NCBI GenBank assembly: GCA_030599175.1
Contig: JAUVON010000006.1
Span: 1 to 22,446 of the forward strand
Reading direction: 5' to 3'
Source of the DNA: Desulfobulbaceae bacterium
GTDB taxonomy: Bacteria; Desulfobacterota; Desulfobulbia; Desulfobulbales; Desulfocapsaceae
DNA length: 22,446 nucleotides
In this document: piece by piece, positions 7,866 through 15,759 of the stretch
How the letters are laid out: every line of letters begins with the position of its first letter
How positions within the stretch are numbered: position 1 is the stretch's first letter
Translations under genes and position numbers: made by a program
Notes under the pieces: model-generated
Database searches by the model: none
Seen by the model: the letters and a program-made list of their open reading frames with translations, nothing else
Told to the model about the DNA's origin: nothing

Positions 7866-8444
7866 ATGACGTACCAGGGTGCAACCAGTTTAAATTTAGC
7901 CCTTATACATCATCCTGTAGTAAATAAAAGGGCTGAAATAATCGGTTCTGCCGTGACTAATCTTGACCTTCATGATATAGCACGAATGGCACGAACTTTT
8001 GGAGTTGCAAATTATTATATTACAACTCCCTATAAGGACCAGCAGCATTTGGTGGAGGAGTTGCTGACCCACTGGCGGACTGGTCATGGATCCACTTATA
8101 ACCCTGCAAGAAAAGAGGCCCTGAGTATAGTCAGCCTGCTTGACTCCATTGATGAGGTTATAGAGCAACTGACCAGACAGTATGGGAAAAAACCTCTGGT
8201 TATAGCCACCAGTGCGGTTAAACAGAGTAATTTGATATCCTTTGGTGAACTACGCGGGAAAATAGTTGAAAAGGAGCCTGTTGTCCTGCTTCTCGGTACG
8301 GCCCACGGCCTCGCCCCTGAAGTTATGCAGAACGCGGACTGGGCGTTGCCGCCAATAGCCGGGGCAGCAGACTACAACCATCTTTCAGTCCGATCAGCCG
8401 CATCGATTATTATTGACAGGCTGCTGGGTTCGAGAGAAGAATAA
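7866..8444 (+). CDS. SPOUT-class RNA methyltransferase (PF09936-like)
   Basis: A 192-residue protein resembling the SAM-dependent RNA methyltransferase family once known as DUF2168. Visible motifs: NLALIHHPVVNKRAEIIGSA and NLDLHDIARMARTFGV at the N terminus, LLLGTAHGLAPEV in the predicted knot, and ADYNHLSVRSAASIIIDRLL near the end, the usual SPOUT cofactor-binding pattern. The target RNA base is not known to me. The gene lies one base after trmD and 60 bp before rplS, where most bacteria have trmD-rplS directly, so it is co-translated with trmD and probably acts on tRNA or rRNA. The family is quite sure; target is inference. Confidence 0.88.
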   Translation: MTYQGATSLNLALIHHPVVNKRAEIIGSAVTNLDLHDIARMARTFGVANYYITTPYKDQQHLVEELLTHWRTGHGSTYNPARKEALSIVSLLDSIDEVIEQLTRQYGKKPLVIATSAVKQSNLISFGELRGKIVEKEPVVLLLGTAHGLAPEVMQNADWALPPIAGAADYNHLSVRSAASIIIDRLLGSREE

Positions 8445-8459
8445 GATTAATATACTAAC

Positions 8460-8481
8460 TGGTGTCTTTTTATAGACACCA
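8460..8481 (+). promoter_or_regulatory. Hairpin in the rplS leader
   Basis: TGGTGTC and GACACCA form a 7-bp perfect stem with an AT-rich loop of 8 nt, 15 bases after the methyltransferase stop and 24 before the L19 start. A run of four A, not T, follows, so it is not a typical terminator. It could be a processing site or a site for autoregulation by L19; neither is shown. Confidence 0.4.
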
Positions 8482-8504
8482 AAACTAGAGAAAACAAAGA
8501 TATT

Positions 8505-8858
8505 ATGAGCACAGTAATAGAGAGAATCAACCAGGAGCAGATGCGGCAGGATCATCCCGATTTTCGACCGGGTGATACAATAATGGTGTATATCCGCATC
8601 ATTGAAGGAAATAAAGAACGTGTCCAGGTCTTCCAGGGCGTAGTTATCAAACGCAAACGGGGCAGTATGGGTGCCTCCTACACCGTACGTAAAATCTCAC
8701 ACGGTGTAGGCGTGGAAAAAACATTTGCCCTGCACAATCCCCGTATTGAGAAAATCGAGCTTGTTTCCAGGGGGCGCGTGCGACGCTCTCGCCTTTATTA
8801 TCTGCGTCAGCTCAAAGGTAAAGCAGCACGTATTCGTGACCGTGGCATAACCCGCTGA
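8505..8858 (+). CDS. rplS: Large ribosomal subunit protein bL19
   Basis: Ribosomal protein L19, located at the 30S-50S interface. The 117-residue product has the family core [50 protein letters not shown] and the basic end [19 protein letters not shown]. Length is normal. It ends the conserved ffh-rplS block; immediately after it come a 12-bp palindrome and a repeat element before rnhB. Confidence 0.98.
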   Translation: MSTVIERINQEQMRQDHPDFRPGDTIMVYIRIIEGNKERVQVFQGVVIKRKRGSMGASYTVRKISHGVGVEKTFALHNPRIEKIELVSRGRVRRSRLYYLRQLKGKAARIRDRGITR

Positions 8859-8865
8859 AAAAGTA

Positions 8866-8945
8866 CCTTATATAAGGACGGCTTCGTAAAAACCCTCCAT
8901 CCGGAGTCTCGCAGACTCGCTTGTGAAGTTTTTTACTTAGCCATC
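8866..8945. repeat. Short copy of the GATGGC...GCCATC repeat family, with adjacent palindrome
   Basis: Left end GACGGCTTCGTAAAAA (8877-8892) and right end TTTTTTACTTAGCCATC (up to 8945) pair almost completely. Inside is a second stem, GAGTCT/AGACTC (8904-8918). The right end is identical in kind to that at 21983-21999. A 12-bp palindrome CCTTATATAAGG (8866-8877) abuts it. It lies between rplS and rnhB and, as RNA, would fold into a long hairpin that may stabilise or end the upstream message. Confidence 0.75.
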
Positions 8946-8968
8946 TAACCCGAATAAATCGGAATTTT
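8945..8968. repeat. 24-bp dispersed repeat, copy 1
   Basis: A 24-bp sequence whose core CCGAATAAATCGG is an inverted repeat occurs here, directly after the repeat element, and again, identical, at 15304-15327. A chance 24-bp match in a window of this size is very unlikely. Confidence 0.8.
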
Positions 8969-8980
8969 TCTTACAACACA

Positions 8981-9628
8981 ATGTTGGTAAGTCCCACAGA
9001 AGTAACCCCCCGGGAAGAAGATAATTTCCGCTTTGAACGTCTTCTTTATGCCTGTGGATTTCTTAAGGTCGCAGGATGTGATGAAGTTGGCCGGGGGCCT
9101 CTGGCAGGTCCCGTGGTTGCCGCATGTGTTATCCTTCCCCAAGACTGCGATCACTCAATTTTCCTCGACTCCAAAAAACTCACTCACTCCAAAAGAGTTG
9201 TTCTGAATCATACATTGCAGGAAATCGGTGCTGTTGTCGGAATCGGTCAGGTCTCAGAGAAGAAAATAGATGACATAAATATTCTCCAGGCTTCATTACT
9301 TGCCATGAAACTGGCTGTTGACAGCCTGAGCGCAGGCGGTGATGATCCCGACTATCTCCTTGTTGACGGGAAATTCCCTATCCCCCTTGCCACCACCCAG
9401 GAAACCCTTATAAAAGGTGAGTCCAAAAGTGCATCAGTCGCCGCAGCATCCATAGCTGCAAAAGTTGCAAGAGACCGGCTTATGGTTGAACTCCATAAAA
9501 AATACCCTGTTTATAATTTCACCCAAAACAAGGGCTATCCCACCAGAGAACACCGTCATGCCATTCTCGTCCACGGTCCGAGTCCCGTCCATCGATATTC
9601 CTTCAGAGGGGTAAAAAAGGATGGTTGA
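8981..9628 (+). CDS. rnhB: Ribonuclease HII
   Basis: RNase HII cuts the RNA strand of RNA-DNA hybrids, including single ribonucleotides in DNA. The 215 residues carry the active-site motif AGCDEVGRGPLAGPVVAA (Asp34, Glu35), the third acidic residue in DYLLVDGKF, and the family stretch SVAAASIAAKVARDRLM; the C terminus with HRYSF is complete. The 30-residue N-terminal lead-in is slightly long, so the start at 8981 is less certain, and no clear Shine-Dalgarno is seen. It overlaps yraN by 8 bp. The rnhB-yraN pairing after rplS is conserved in many bacteria. Confidence 0.95.
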   Translation: MLVSPTEVTPREEDNFRFERLLYACGFLKVAGCDEVGRGPLAGPVVAACVILPQDCDHSIFLDSKKLTHSKRVVLNHTLQEIGAVVGIGQVSEKKIDDINILQASLLAMKLAVDSLSAGGDDPDYLLVDGKFPIPLATTQETLIKGESKSASVAAASIAAKVARDRLMVELHKKYPVYNFTQNKGYPTREHRHAILVHGPSPVHRYSFRGVKKDG

Positions 9629-9989
9629 TAACCGTCAAAACCTCGGCGAAACCGGGGAAGCAATAGCCTCAACATTTCTTAAGGAAAACGGGTATACAAT
9701 CCTCACACAGAATTATCGCCGCAAATTTGGTGAAATTGATATCATTGCCAGAGAAGGTGATTATCTTGTCTTCATTGAAGTAAAGACTAGAACAGGGGTT
9801 TCCCACGGACACCCGTTCGATGCGATCACCGTTAAAAAGCAAAAACAGATCAGTAAAGTTGCGCAATGTTACCTGGCAGAGAATAATCTCTTTGATACAG
9901 CGGCAAGATTTGATGTCATATCTGTTATCATATCGAAAAACAGCCCGGTAAATATAGAAGTGGTGACAAACGCTTTTGATCTTTGCTGA
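9621..9989 (+). CDS. yraN: YraN family endonuclease-like protein (UPF0102)
   Basis: A 122-residue member of UPF0102, with a restriction-endonuclease-like fold. The putative nuclease residues are in FGEIDIIAREGDYLVFIEVKTR (Glu38, Asp40, Glu53, Lys55). The N-terminal LGETGEAIASTFLKENGYTI is typical. The biological role is not firmly established; the fold suggests DNA repair or recombination. Its ATG is inside the end of rnhB (8-bp overlap) with GAGGGG about 9 bases upstream. It is the last gene before pdxA. Confidence 0.93.
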   Translation: MVDNRQNLGETGEAIASTFLKENGYTILTQNYRRKFGEIDIIAREGDYLVFIEVKTRTGVSHGHPFDAITVKKQKQISKVAQCYLAENNLFDTAARFDVISVIISKNSPVNIEVVTNAFDLC

Positions 9990-10045
9990 ACAATCTACCC
10001 TTTTACCCGCTATGCTTATTTTATTTTCACTGCACACTGCCTGAT

Positions 10046-11065
10046 ATGACGACTATCGGTATAACAATGGGATGCCCGACAGGTATCGGGCCAGAAATCA
10101 TCCTCCGCTATTTTGATCAACGGTCCAGTGATCCTTTCTGTAACCCTGTTGTTCTTGGAGATCTGGCTGTGCTGGAGAAATGCAGAAATGAATTGGATTT
10201 TACCGTTACACTAACCCCATGGCTGCCCGATACTCCTCTGCCCGACAGTACTATACCCGTCATTCAGTTGTCCTCACTCTCTGCTGACACCGTTCAATGG
10301 GGAAAACCAACTCGAGCCACAGCAGATGCTATGGTAGCCTATATAAAAAAAGGGGTAGAGTATACGCAGCAAGGGTACCTTGACGGGATTACTACCTGCC
10401 CCATCTCCAAGGATGCCCTGAACAGTGCTGGCTATACTTTTCCAGGCCATACGGAAATGCTTGCACACCTTACAGCAACTGAAAACTACGCGATGATGAT
10501 GGCCGGCAGCAAGCTGAGAGTTACCCTGGTGACCATTCACTGCCCCCTCAGTGAAGTTCCGGCAGCAATGTCTACTCAGCGTATCCTCCAGCTTATCCGA
10601 ATTACCCACAAGGCACTGAAGGCAGATTTTAATATACAAAAACCACGAATTGCTGTGGCCGGACTCAACCCTCATGGTGGAGAAAACCGACTGTTTGGCA
10701 GTGAAGAGTTCCATGCCATATCACCGGCTGTATCTCTTGGATGTGATGAGGGGATTGATGTTTCAGGCCCCTATCCGCCTGACACTGTTTTTTTTAAAAG
10801 TGCCCGGGGAGACTATGATGCTGTAGTCTGCATGTACCACGACCAGGGCTTGATTCCATTCAAACTCCTTCATTTCAATGACGGTGTCAATGTGACACTG
10901 GGGCTACCTGTTGTTCGCACATCTGTCGACCATGGCACTGCCTACGATATTGCAGGTAAAGGTGTCGCAAGTTCTGACAGCTTAAGCGAAGCTGTCAAGC
11001 TTGCTGCTGAAATCAGCTGTAATCGGACAAGACACAATGCCTTGGAGGCTGTCCTGAAAGGATAA
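10046..11065 (+). CDS. pdxA: 4-hydroxythreonine-4-phosphate dehydrogenase PdxA
   Basis: PdxA oxidises 4-phosphohydroxy-L-threonine in the DXP-dependent route to pyridoxal phosphate. From ATG at 10046 it is 339 residues, a normal length; an upstream TTG in the same frame would overlap yraN and add a hydrophobic, unconserved lead. Motifs: MGCPTGIGPE (residues 8-17), TCPISKDAL, FPGHTEMLA (metal His), GLNPHGGE, and MYHDQGLIPFK with NVTLGLPVVRTSVDHGTA. The first motif usually reads GDP or GEP rather than GCP; the rest is canonical. It is 5 bp from tmk and probably in one transcript with it. Confidence 0.95.
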   Translation: MTTIGITMGCPTGIGPEIILRYFDQRSSDPFCNPVVLGDLAVLEKCRNELDFTVTLTPWLPDTPLPDSTIPVIQLSSLSADTVQWGKPTRATADAMVAYIKKGVEYTQQGYLDGITTCPISKDALNSAGYTFPGHTEMLAHLTATENYAMMMAGSKLRVTLVTIHCPLSEVPAAMSTQRILQLIRITHKALKADFNIQKPRIAVAGLNPHGGENRLFGSEEFHAISPAVSLGCDEGIDVSGPYPPDTVFFKSARGDYDAVVCMYHDQGLIPFKLLHFNDGVNVTLGLPVVRTSVDHGTAYDIAGKGVASSDSLSEAVKLAAEISCNRTRHNALEAVLKG

Positions 11066-11070
11066 AAGAA

Positions 11071-11712
11071 ATGAATGACAACAAAAAAAAGGGACTGCTG
11101 ATTGTTTTCGAAGGAACCGACGGCACCGGCAAATCTACCCAGTTGCAACTCCTTTATAAGGTCTTGCGTGACAAGGGCTATCCTGTTGTAGCAACACGGG
11201 AGCCAACCGATGGGAAATATGGCCGTGAAATCAGACAACTCTACATAAACCGTGAAAAATACAGCCATGAAGAAGAGTTAGAACTTTTTCTGAAGGATCG
11301 CAGAGAGCATGTGGATGAACTCCTCAACCCGGCCCTGAGACGTGGAAAAATAATATTATGCGATAGATATTTTCTTTCAACGGCTGCTTACCAGGGAGCT
11401 ATTGGTTTTGACCCTGAAACTGTGCTGACCCTTAACAGTTTTGCCCCCGAACCTGATCTCGCGCTACTTTTCCAAACACCTGTTGACATAGGCGTAACCA
11501 GGATTATATCTGGTAGGGGAGACACTCTAAACGATTTTGAACAGACTGAGAACCTGAAAAAAGTTGCCGAGATATTTTCGGGAATTGATCGTCCATACAT
11601 AAAAAAAATTGATGCAACAGGCTCAATTGAATCTGTTCATCAAACAGTGATGGGGCATATTGCCACCCTCTTTGCCAGTTCCTCATTTCTCCCATTAGTA
11701 CCTTACTCCTGA
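11071..11712 (+). CDS. tmk: Thymidylate kinase
   Basis: dTMP kinase, which phosphorylates dTMP to dTDP for DNA synthesis. The 213 residues show the P-loop GTDGTGKS (15-22), the dTMP-binding TREPT segment, FLKDRREHVDE, and DRYFLSTAAYQGA. The lid region around ARG/SGRGDTLNDFEQ is present, and the length is normal. AAGGA sits about 9 bases before the ATG. It follows pdxA by 5 bp and is separated from the TPR lipoprotein gene by about 140 bp containing a 12-bp palindrome (CCGACTAGTCGG, 11827-11838). Confidence 0.96.
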   Translation: MNDNKKKGLLIVFEGTDGTGKSTQLQLLYKVLRDKGYPVVATREPTDGKYGREIRQLYINREKYSHEEELELFLKDRREHVDELLNPALRRGKIILCDRYFLSTAAYQGAIGFDPETVLTLNSFAPEPDLALLFQTPVDIGVTRIISGRGDTLNDFEQTENLKKVAEIFSGIDRPYIKKIDATGSIESVHQTVMGHIATLFASSSFLPLVPYS

Positions 11713-11850
11713 ACTTCTGTCATAAAAAACAAGAGATAAGCGTAGACTTCGAACTGAGGAGTGTATTTTAAGATTATGCTGTTCCATTTACTTTCAAGGT
11801 ACTTATCCAGCGAGACTGGAAGTTTTCCGACTAGTCGGGTTAAATTAGAA

Positions 11851-13557
11851 ATGACCCTCCTCCGTCCATGCCTGCTTCTGATTTTCTGCCTGCTCATTGG
11901 ATCCTGTTCCTTTAACCGGACTGCAACTCTTGAGCAGGTTGAAGAGGAGGATCGTGATCTCTCCTGCTCCTATTTTTATTTCCTCTGGGGCTCCCACGCG
12001 GAAATCAGTGAAAGATATACGGAAGCCTTTGAGGCGTATGAAAAAGCACTTATCTGTGACTCAAATGCCGATTATGTTAGACGTAAAATCCCCATACTCC
12101 TCCTTAAGATGGGTGAAACAGGAAAAGCTATTGCTTGGCTGCAGCAGGCCATAAAAGAACAACCGGGAACCATCCCTTTATATCTTTTTCTGGCCAACCT
12201 CCACATCCAGGAAGATAACTCCGACGAGGCTATTCTTTTATATGACGAGGTCTTAAAACTAGAACCCGGCAATGAAGATGTACAGCTGCGCCTAGCCTTC
12301 CTCTATACGCGGCAGGAACAATATGCAGTTGCAGAAGATATTTTAAGGAAGCTGAGTAAAAGGAATGCTGAACACTATTTTGCCCATTTTTACCTGGCCA
12401 GGCTGCTGAAGAAAACAAACCGCCATGTGGAGGCAGCAGTTGAATTTGAAAAGGCACTTTCCCTGAACTGGTCAAAAGAGCTGGCCTACGAAATCGGCCA
12501 TTTCTACACGACACAGCATCTATATGAAGATGCATTGAGGATATATACTTCCATTACTGAAAACGATCCATATGACGAGCGGGCCATCCTGAGTCGAATT
12601 CAACCACTTCTCGACCTGAACCGCAGTGATGAAGCACTGGCAGACCTTGAACAGATACGCCTTTTCAGCCAGGACAAACCAGCCATCGACCTGATAGCAG
12701 CAAAAATCCTGTTAAGGAAAAAAGAATCTGACAAGGCCCGGGAGATACTCATCCAACTTACTGAAAATACGGACAATTCAGAACCTCACTATCTGCTTGG
12801 GCTACTGTTCTTCCAGGAAGAAAAATATGATTCAGCTCTCCACCATCTTGCGCTGGTCAAGCCGGAAAATGAGATCTTCGAAGAATCAACATACCTGCAG
12901 ACCCGGATCTTCAAAATACTGGGTCAACCGGATAGAATGAGAGAACTGCTGGAGAAGTATATTTCAGACCCGGCAAGCCGCAGTCCACTTTTTTTCGCCC
13001 TGCTGTCATCCCTCTATCAAGATCTGGGAAAAACTCAGTCGGCAGTTGCTCTTCTTGAAACTGCAACACAAATATACAGTGAAAACCCTCAACTCTTCTT
13101 TGAATATGGTCTGTTGCTGGAAAGAAACGGTATGTATCAACAGGCAATCATCAATATGGAAAAAGTGCTTGAACTCCACCCTGATCACGCCGAGGCACTC
13201 AACTTCATCGGCTACACCTGGGCCGACAATAATATGAACCTTGAACGTGCACTGGACTATATCAGTAAGGCTATGGAACTTAAACCGGATAACGGTTATA
13301 TAACAGACAGTCTTGGCTGGGTCTATTTTCGACTGGGAGAACTTCAAAAAGCGGCAACAGCCCTTGAAGATGCATTAGAGCTGGAGCCGAACGATCCGCA
13401 TATATATGACCACCTGGGGGATGTCTACTCCTCCCTTAATGAAAAAGTGAAAGCACTTCAGACATATAAAAAAGCGTATGAACTGTTTGAGGACGAGAAA
13501 AAACGAGCAAGAGTGAGAGACAAAATTGATTCACTCAAGAAACTTCTGGAAAAGTAG
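11851..13557 (+). CDS. TPR-repeat lipoprotein
   Basis: A 568-residue protein made of an N-terminal lipoprotein signal (MTLLRPCLLLIFCLLIGSC, lipobox IGSC, Cys19) followed by about 14 tetratricopeptide repeats to the C terminus. It is therefore predicted to be lipid-anchored in the cell envelope, acting as a protein-binding scaffold. The best repeats are near the end (e.g. AMELKPDNGYITDSLGWVYF and ALELEPNDPHIYDHLGDVYS). I chose ATG at 11851 because the signal peptide begins there; a GTG at 11761 in the same frame adds 30 residues with no signal character. It overlaps the next lipoprotein gene by 32 bp, so the two probably work together at the outer membrane. The partner is unknown. Confidence 0.88.
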   Translation: MTLLRPCLLLIFCLLIGSCSFNRTATLEQVEEEDRDLSCSYFYFLWGSHAEISERYTEAFEAYEKALICDSNADYVRRKIPILLLKMGETGKAIAWLQQAIKEQPGTIPLYLFLANLHIQEDNSDEAILLYDEVLKLEPGNEDVQLRLAFLYTRQEQYAVAEDILRKLSKRNAEHYFAHFYLARLLKKTNRHVEAAVEFEKALSLNWSKELAYEIGHFYTTQHLYEDALRIYTSITENDPYDERAILSRIQPLLDLNRSDEALADLEQIRLFSQDKPAIDLIAAKILLRKKESDKAREILIQLTENTDNSEPHYLLGLLFFQEEKYDSALHHLALVKPENEIFEESTYLQTRIFKILGQPDRMRELLEKYISDPASRSPLFFALLSSLYQDLGKTQSAVALLETATQIYSENPQLFFEYGLLLERNGMYQQAIINMEKVLELHPDHAEALNFIGYTWADNNMNLERALDYISKAMELKPDNGYITDSLGWVYFRLGELQKAATALEDALELEPNDPHIYDHLGDVYSSLNEKVKALQTYKKAYELFEDEKKRARVRDKIDSLKKLLEK

Positions 13558-14356
13558 TCACAATCTGACATTCTCACTTTTCCTGTTTTGCCTGATATGT
13601 TCCGGCTGTGCCCGAACACCATGGACAGCCCCTTTAGATGCAAGACAGGCGGACAGTATCGTCCAATTCCTGCAATCAGACAATCTCCGTGCAGAATCCT
13701 GCCCGGAATCCATTGATGGTGACATCTCTCTTTCCTATCGGAATGTCTTCGATAAAAAAAATATGGCAGGATATTTTCAACTCATCTCCCCATCCTTTAT
13801 AAAACTCGTTGTATCCAACCCTTTCGGCCAACCGGTTCTGATATTGACAAGTGATCAGAAAAGTTTCCAACTCATCAATACTATGAAAAGGATGTACATC
13901 GCCGGTAGTCTCTATTCCTATGGATTGCAAAACGATATCCCTCTCGCCCTGCTCAGGGGTAACTGGCAGGACTGGATAAGAGGGACAATCAGTGTTAAAC
14001 CTTCTACCATCACCAATGTCCGTGGGGACGCAGAAAACAGGGGAAGCTGGGTTACAGTTGAAAGCGAAGCAGAGGGCAATTTTCTGAGGACCCATCTTTT
14101 AATAGATCCCGAAGAGGGTGTTCTCCTGTCACGAATAATTGAGGATGATAAAGGCAATCGCCTTAGTGAGTTTACCTACAATGACTGGGAGTCGGTGGGG
14201 GCCTGCAGACAACCTTATACAGTCAGGGTTACCGGCCTTGAGTATCATACTGAAATAACTATAAAATTATCTGAAGTGCTGATTGCTGAGAAGGTGGCTG
14301 AAAATGAGTTTCTGTTAACAGCTCCGGCGAACTATCTACAACAGATTATTCCGTAG
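13526..14356 (+). CDS. LolB-like outer-membrane lipoprotein
   Basis: A 276-residue predicted lipoprotein: signal segment about residues 14-27 ending ICSGC (Cys28), then a beta-rich domain with ISLSYRNVFDKKNMAGYFQL, FIKLVVSNPFGQPVLILTSD and GNWQDWIRGTI, a pattern like the LolA/LolB/DUF4292 fold that binds acyl chains of lipoproteins. True LolB inserts lipoproteins into the outer membrane, but I cannot tell orthology from fold-level likeness. The only start before the signal is TTG at 13526, inside the TPR gene, preceded by GAGAGA; rare start and overlap suggest translational coupling. Its stop overlaps the end of the opposing AMIN gene by 11 bp. The family call is moderate; start is uncertain. 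Confidence 0.75.
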   Translation: MIHSRNFWKSSHNLTFSLFLFCLICSGCARTPWTAPLDARQADSIVQFLQSDNLRAESCPESIDGDISLSYRNVFDKKNMAGYFQLISPSFIKLVVSNPFGQPVLILTSDQKSFQLINTMKRMYIAGSLYSYGLQNDIPLALLRGNWQDWIRGTISVKPSTITNVRGDAENRGSWVTVESEAEGNFLRTHLLIDPEEGVLLSRIIEDDKGNRLSEFTYNDWESVGACRQPYTVRVTGLEYHTEITIKLSEVLIAEKVAENEFLLTAPANYLQQIIP

Positions 14357-15395
14357 CCAAGTCTGAATTTTTAACTACTTCAGGTTGCAATTCATTTACA
14401 ATAATAACAAAGAGGTTATCATTTTTAAAAAATACCTGCTGTAGATCATAATCTCTGTCGGCCGAGAGATCCAGAGAAACTCTCACCTTGTCCGGCCCCT
14501 TATGTTGAGTGGTACGAATACGTTCGACAAATTTACCATTTGCAAATATTTCTTTATTCACATCAGAACCAAGCTGCATATCCATAAAATCACAAAGGAC
14601 ACGGGGAGTCTCCTTCTCAATCGCTGATACTGTAGGAGGGAAAAAATCGTTCAACCGAAAGATAACCATCTCACCCTTATTCGACGAATCATCAAATGTA
14701 ATTTCAAGCAGTTGGGGATCTCCTTCATGCCCGGTTGCTCCGGTTTCTTCCGGTGGCACCGGTTTCTTCAGGACTGCTGCAGGTGGGACAACTCTCTCCG
14801 CTTCCGGTTCAACATCGACAACCTTCGGTTCGACATCGACAACCTTCTTCTCAGTTACAGCTTGAACCTTAACCTCCTCCTGCTCCACCTTTTTAACCTC
14901 AGGAGAAGACAGAGTAAGTGTTAAAGTATTGGACTGATCAGAAAAACTCTTTTCATACGTACTCTTATGGCCACTGGAGAGATCAATAACAACCCTCGTC
15001 TTCAGAGCCGGAGTCTTATGTACTCCTATGCGAATTCCGTTTGCCAGTATACTTTCCGGCAATGGTATAACACTTTTCCCTTTATAAAGAGCTTGCGGAA
15101 AATCTATAACCAGACGAGGATTGTCTCCCTTTATCCTGAAAATTTTCGGGGTTCTATGACCACTCAGTTTTATAGCTACACTTTCTCCTTTGTCTGTTTC
15201 AGAATTGTATAAAATTGATTCTATATCAACAACCGCCGTCAACTCAGCACAATTTGCCGACAGGGGGAAAAAAACCAGACCAGCAATAAGAAAGAAATAA
15301 CAACTAACCCGAATAAATCGGAATTTTAAACGACCTTCCTCGATTTCTTGTTTTTTATTACTGCTTTTATGGAGTAAGGCACTAAAACACTTCAT
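14346..15395 (-). CDS. Periplasmic protein with two AMIN domains
   Basis: A 349-residue exported protein. It has a long basic N region (1-31), a hydrophobic core (32-45) and a likely cleavage after SANCA. AMIN-type domain 1 spans about 51-165 (PRLVIDFPQAL, TRVVIDLSSG) and domain 2 about 225-340 (TPRVLCDFMDMQL, KVRVSLDLSADRDY). AMIN domains bind peptidoglycan or target amidases and secretins to the envelope; no catalytic domain is present, so it is probably a localisation or adaptor protein. A Pro/Glu/Val linker joins them and includes a 7-residue tandem repeat. The start is ATG at 15395 with AAGGA about 9 bases upstream. Residues 24-31 are encoded by a dispersed 24-bp repeat. The gene is convergent with the LolB-like gene, overlapping 11 bp. 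Confidence 0.85.
   Translation of the reverse strand: MKCFSALLHKSSNKKQEIEEGRLKFRFIRVSCYFFLIAGLVFFPLSANCAELTAVVDIESILYNSETDKGESVAIKLSGHRTPKIFRIKGDNPRLVIDFPQALYKGKSVIPLPESILANGIRIGVHKTPALKTRVVIDLSSGHKSTYEKSFSDQSNTLTLTLSSPEVKKVEQEEVKVQAVTEKKVVDVEPKVVDVEPEAERVVPPAAVLKKPVPPEETGATGHEGDPQLLEITFDDSSNKGEMVIFRLNDFFPPTVSAIEKETPRVLCDFMDMQLGSDVNKEIFANGKFVERIRTTQHKGPDKVRVSLDLSADRDYDLQQVFFKNDNLFVIIVNELQPEVVKNSDLATE
14806..14847 (-). repeat. 21-bp tandem repeat, two units, in the AMIN linker
   Basis: Two consecutive 21-bp units (14806-14826 and 14827-14847) differ at one base and encode a doubled VVDVEPx heptad in the linker between the AMIN domains. Being a multiple of three, changes in copy number would keep the frame, so linker length may vary between strains. 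Confidence 0.8.
15304..15327. repeat. 24-bp dispersed repeat, copy 2 (inside a coding region)
   Basis: Identical over 24 bp to 8945-8968, same orientation in the window. Here it is read on the minus strand as KFRFIRVS in the N region of the AMIN protein's signal peptide. Its core CCGAATAAATCGG is self-complementary around a short AT centre. Confidence 0.8.
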
Positions 15396-15524
15396 GAGGC
15401 AAATCCTTTTTTGTGTGCTATCAAATGGTTATACCCATACTCCTGCATAGATTCTCTGATTACATCATCCTGACTTGAAAAATCAATCAAATTTCAGTAA
15501 ATGAAGGAGTTGGCAAATAAAATG

Positions 15525-15683
15525 AACTCGTAAAAAGGTCATTCGAAGTTATCAGATGGCTAAGTTAAAAAGTTTGATATACAAGGCGTAGTGTTTTTGA
15601 CAGATATTTGGCTATACATGTGGTATGCCAAGTGTCTGTCAAAAACCTGCAACGCAGGAGATCGGACTTTTTACGACGCCATC
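15525..15683. repeat. GATGGC...GCCATC repeat element with a TTTTTGACAGA palindromic core
   Basis: Right end TTTTTACGACGCCATC (to 15683) and left end GATGGCTAAGTTAAAAAG (from 15555) are the family arms; a further outer AACTCGTAAAAA (15525-15536) matches the same outer motif at 22011-22022. The centre (15594-15645) is an imperfect palindrome ending in TTTTTGACAGA/TCTGTCAAAAA with inner TTGGC/GCCAA. It fills much of the divergent gap between the AMIN gene and the radical SAM gene; the rest of this gap (15396-15524, 15684-15759) shows no gene. Confidence 0.8.
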
Positions 15684-15759
15684 AAATAAGAGAAGAATAA
15701 CTGAGATAGAAGTCTTGTCAACGCATATTATCTCATATGATCTGTAATGTATTTAAAAA

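Noticed and set aside
9669..10037. Minus-strand frame of 122 residues
   Set aside because: It is the complement of the conserved yraN coding region.
15525..15683. CRISPR-like structure from repeated palindromes
   Set aside because: Copies are dispersed singly over 13 kb, with no regular spacers and no cas genes.
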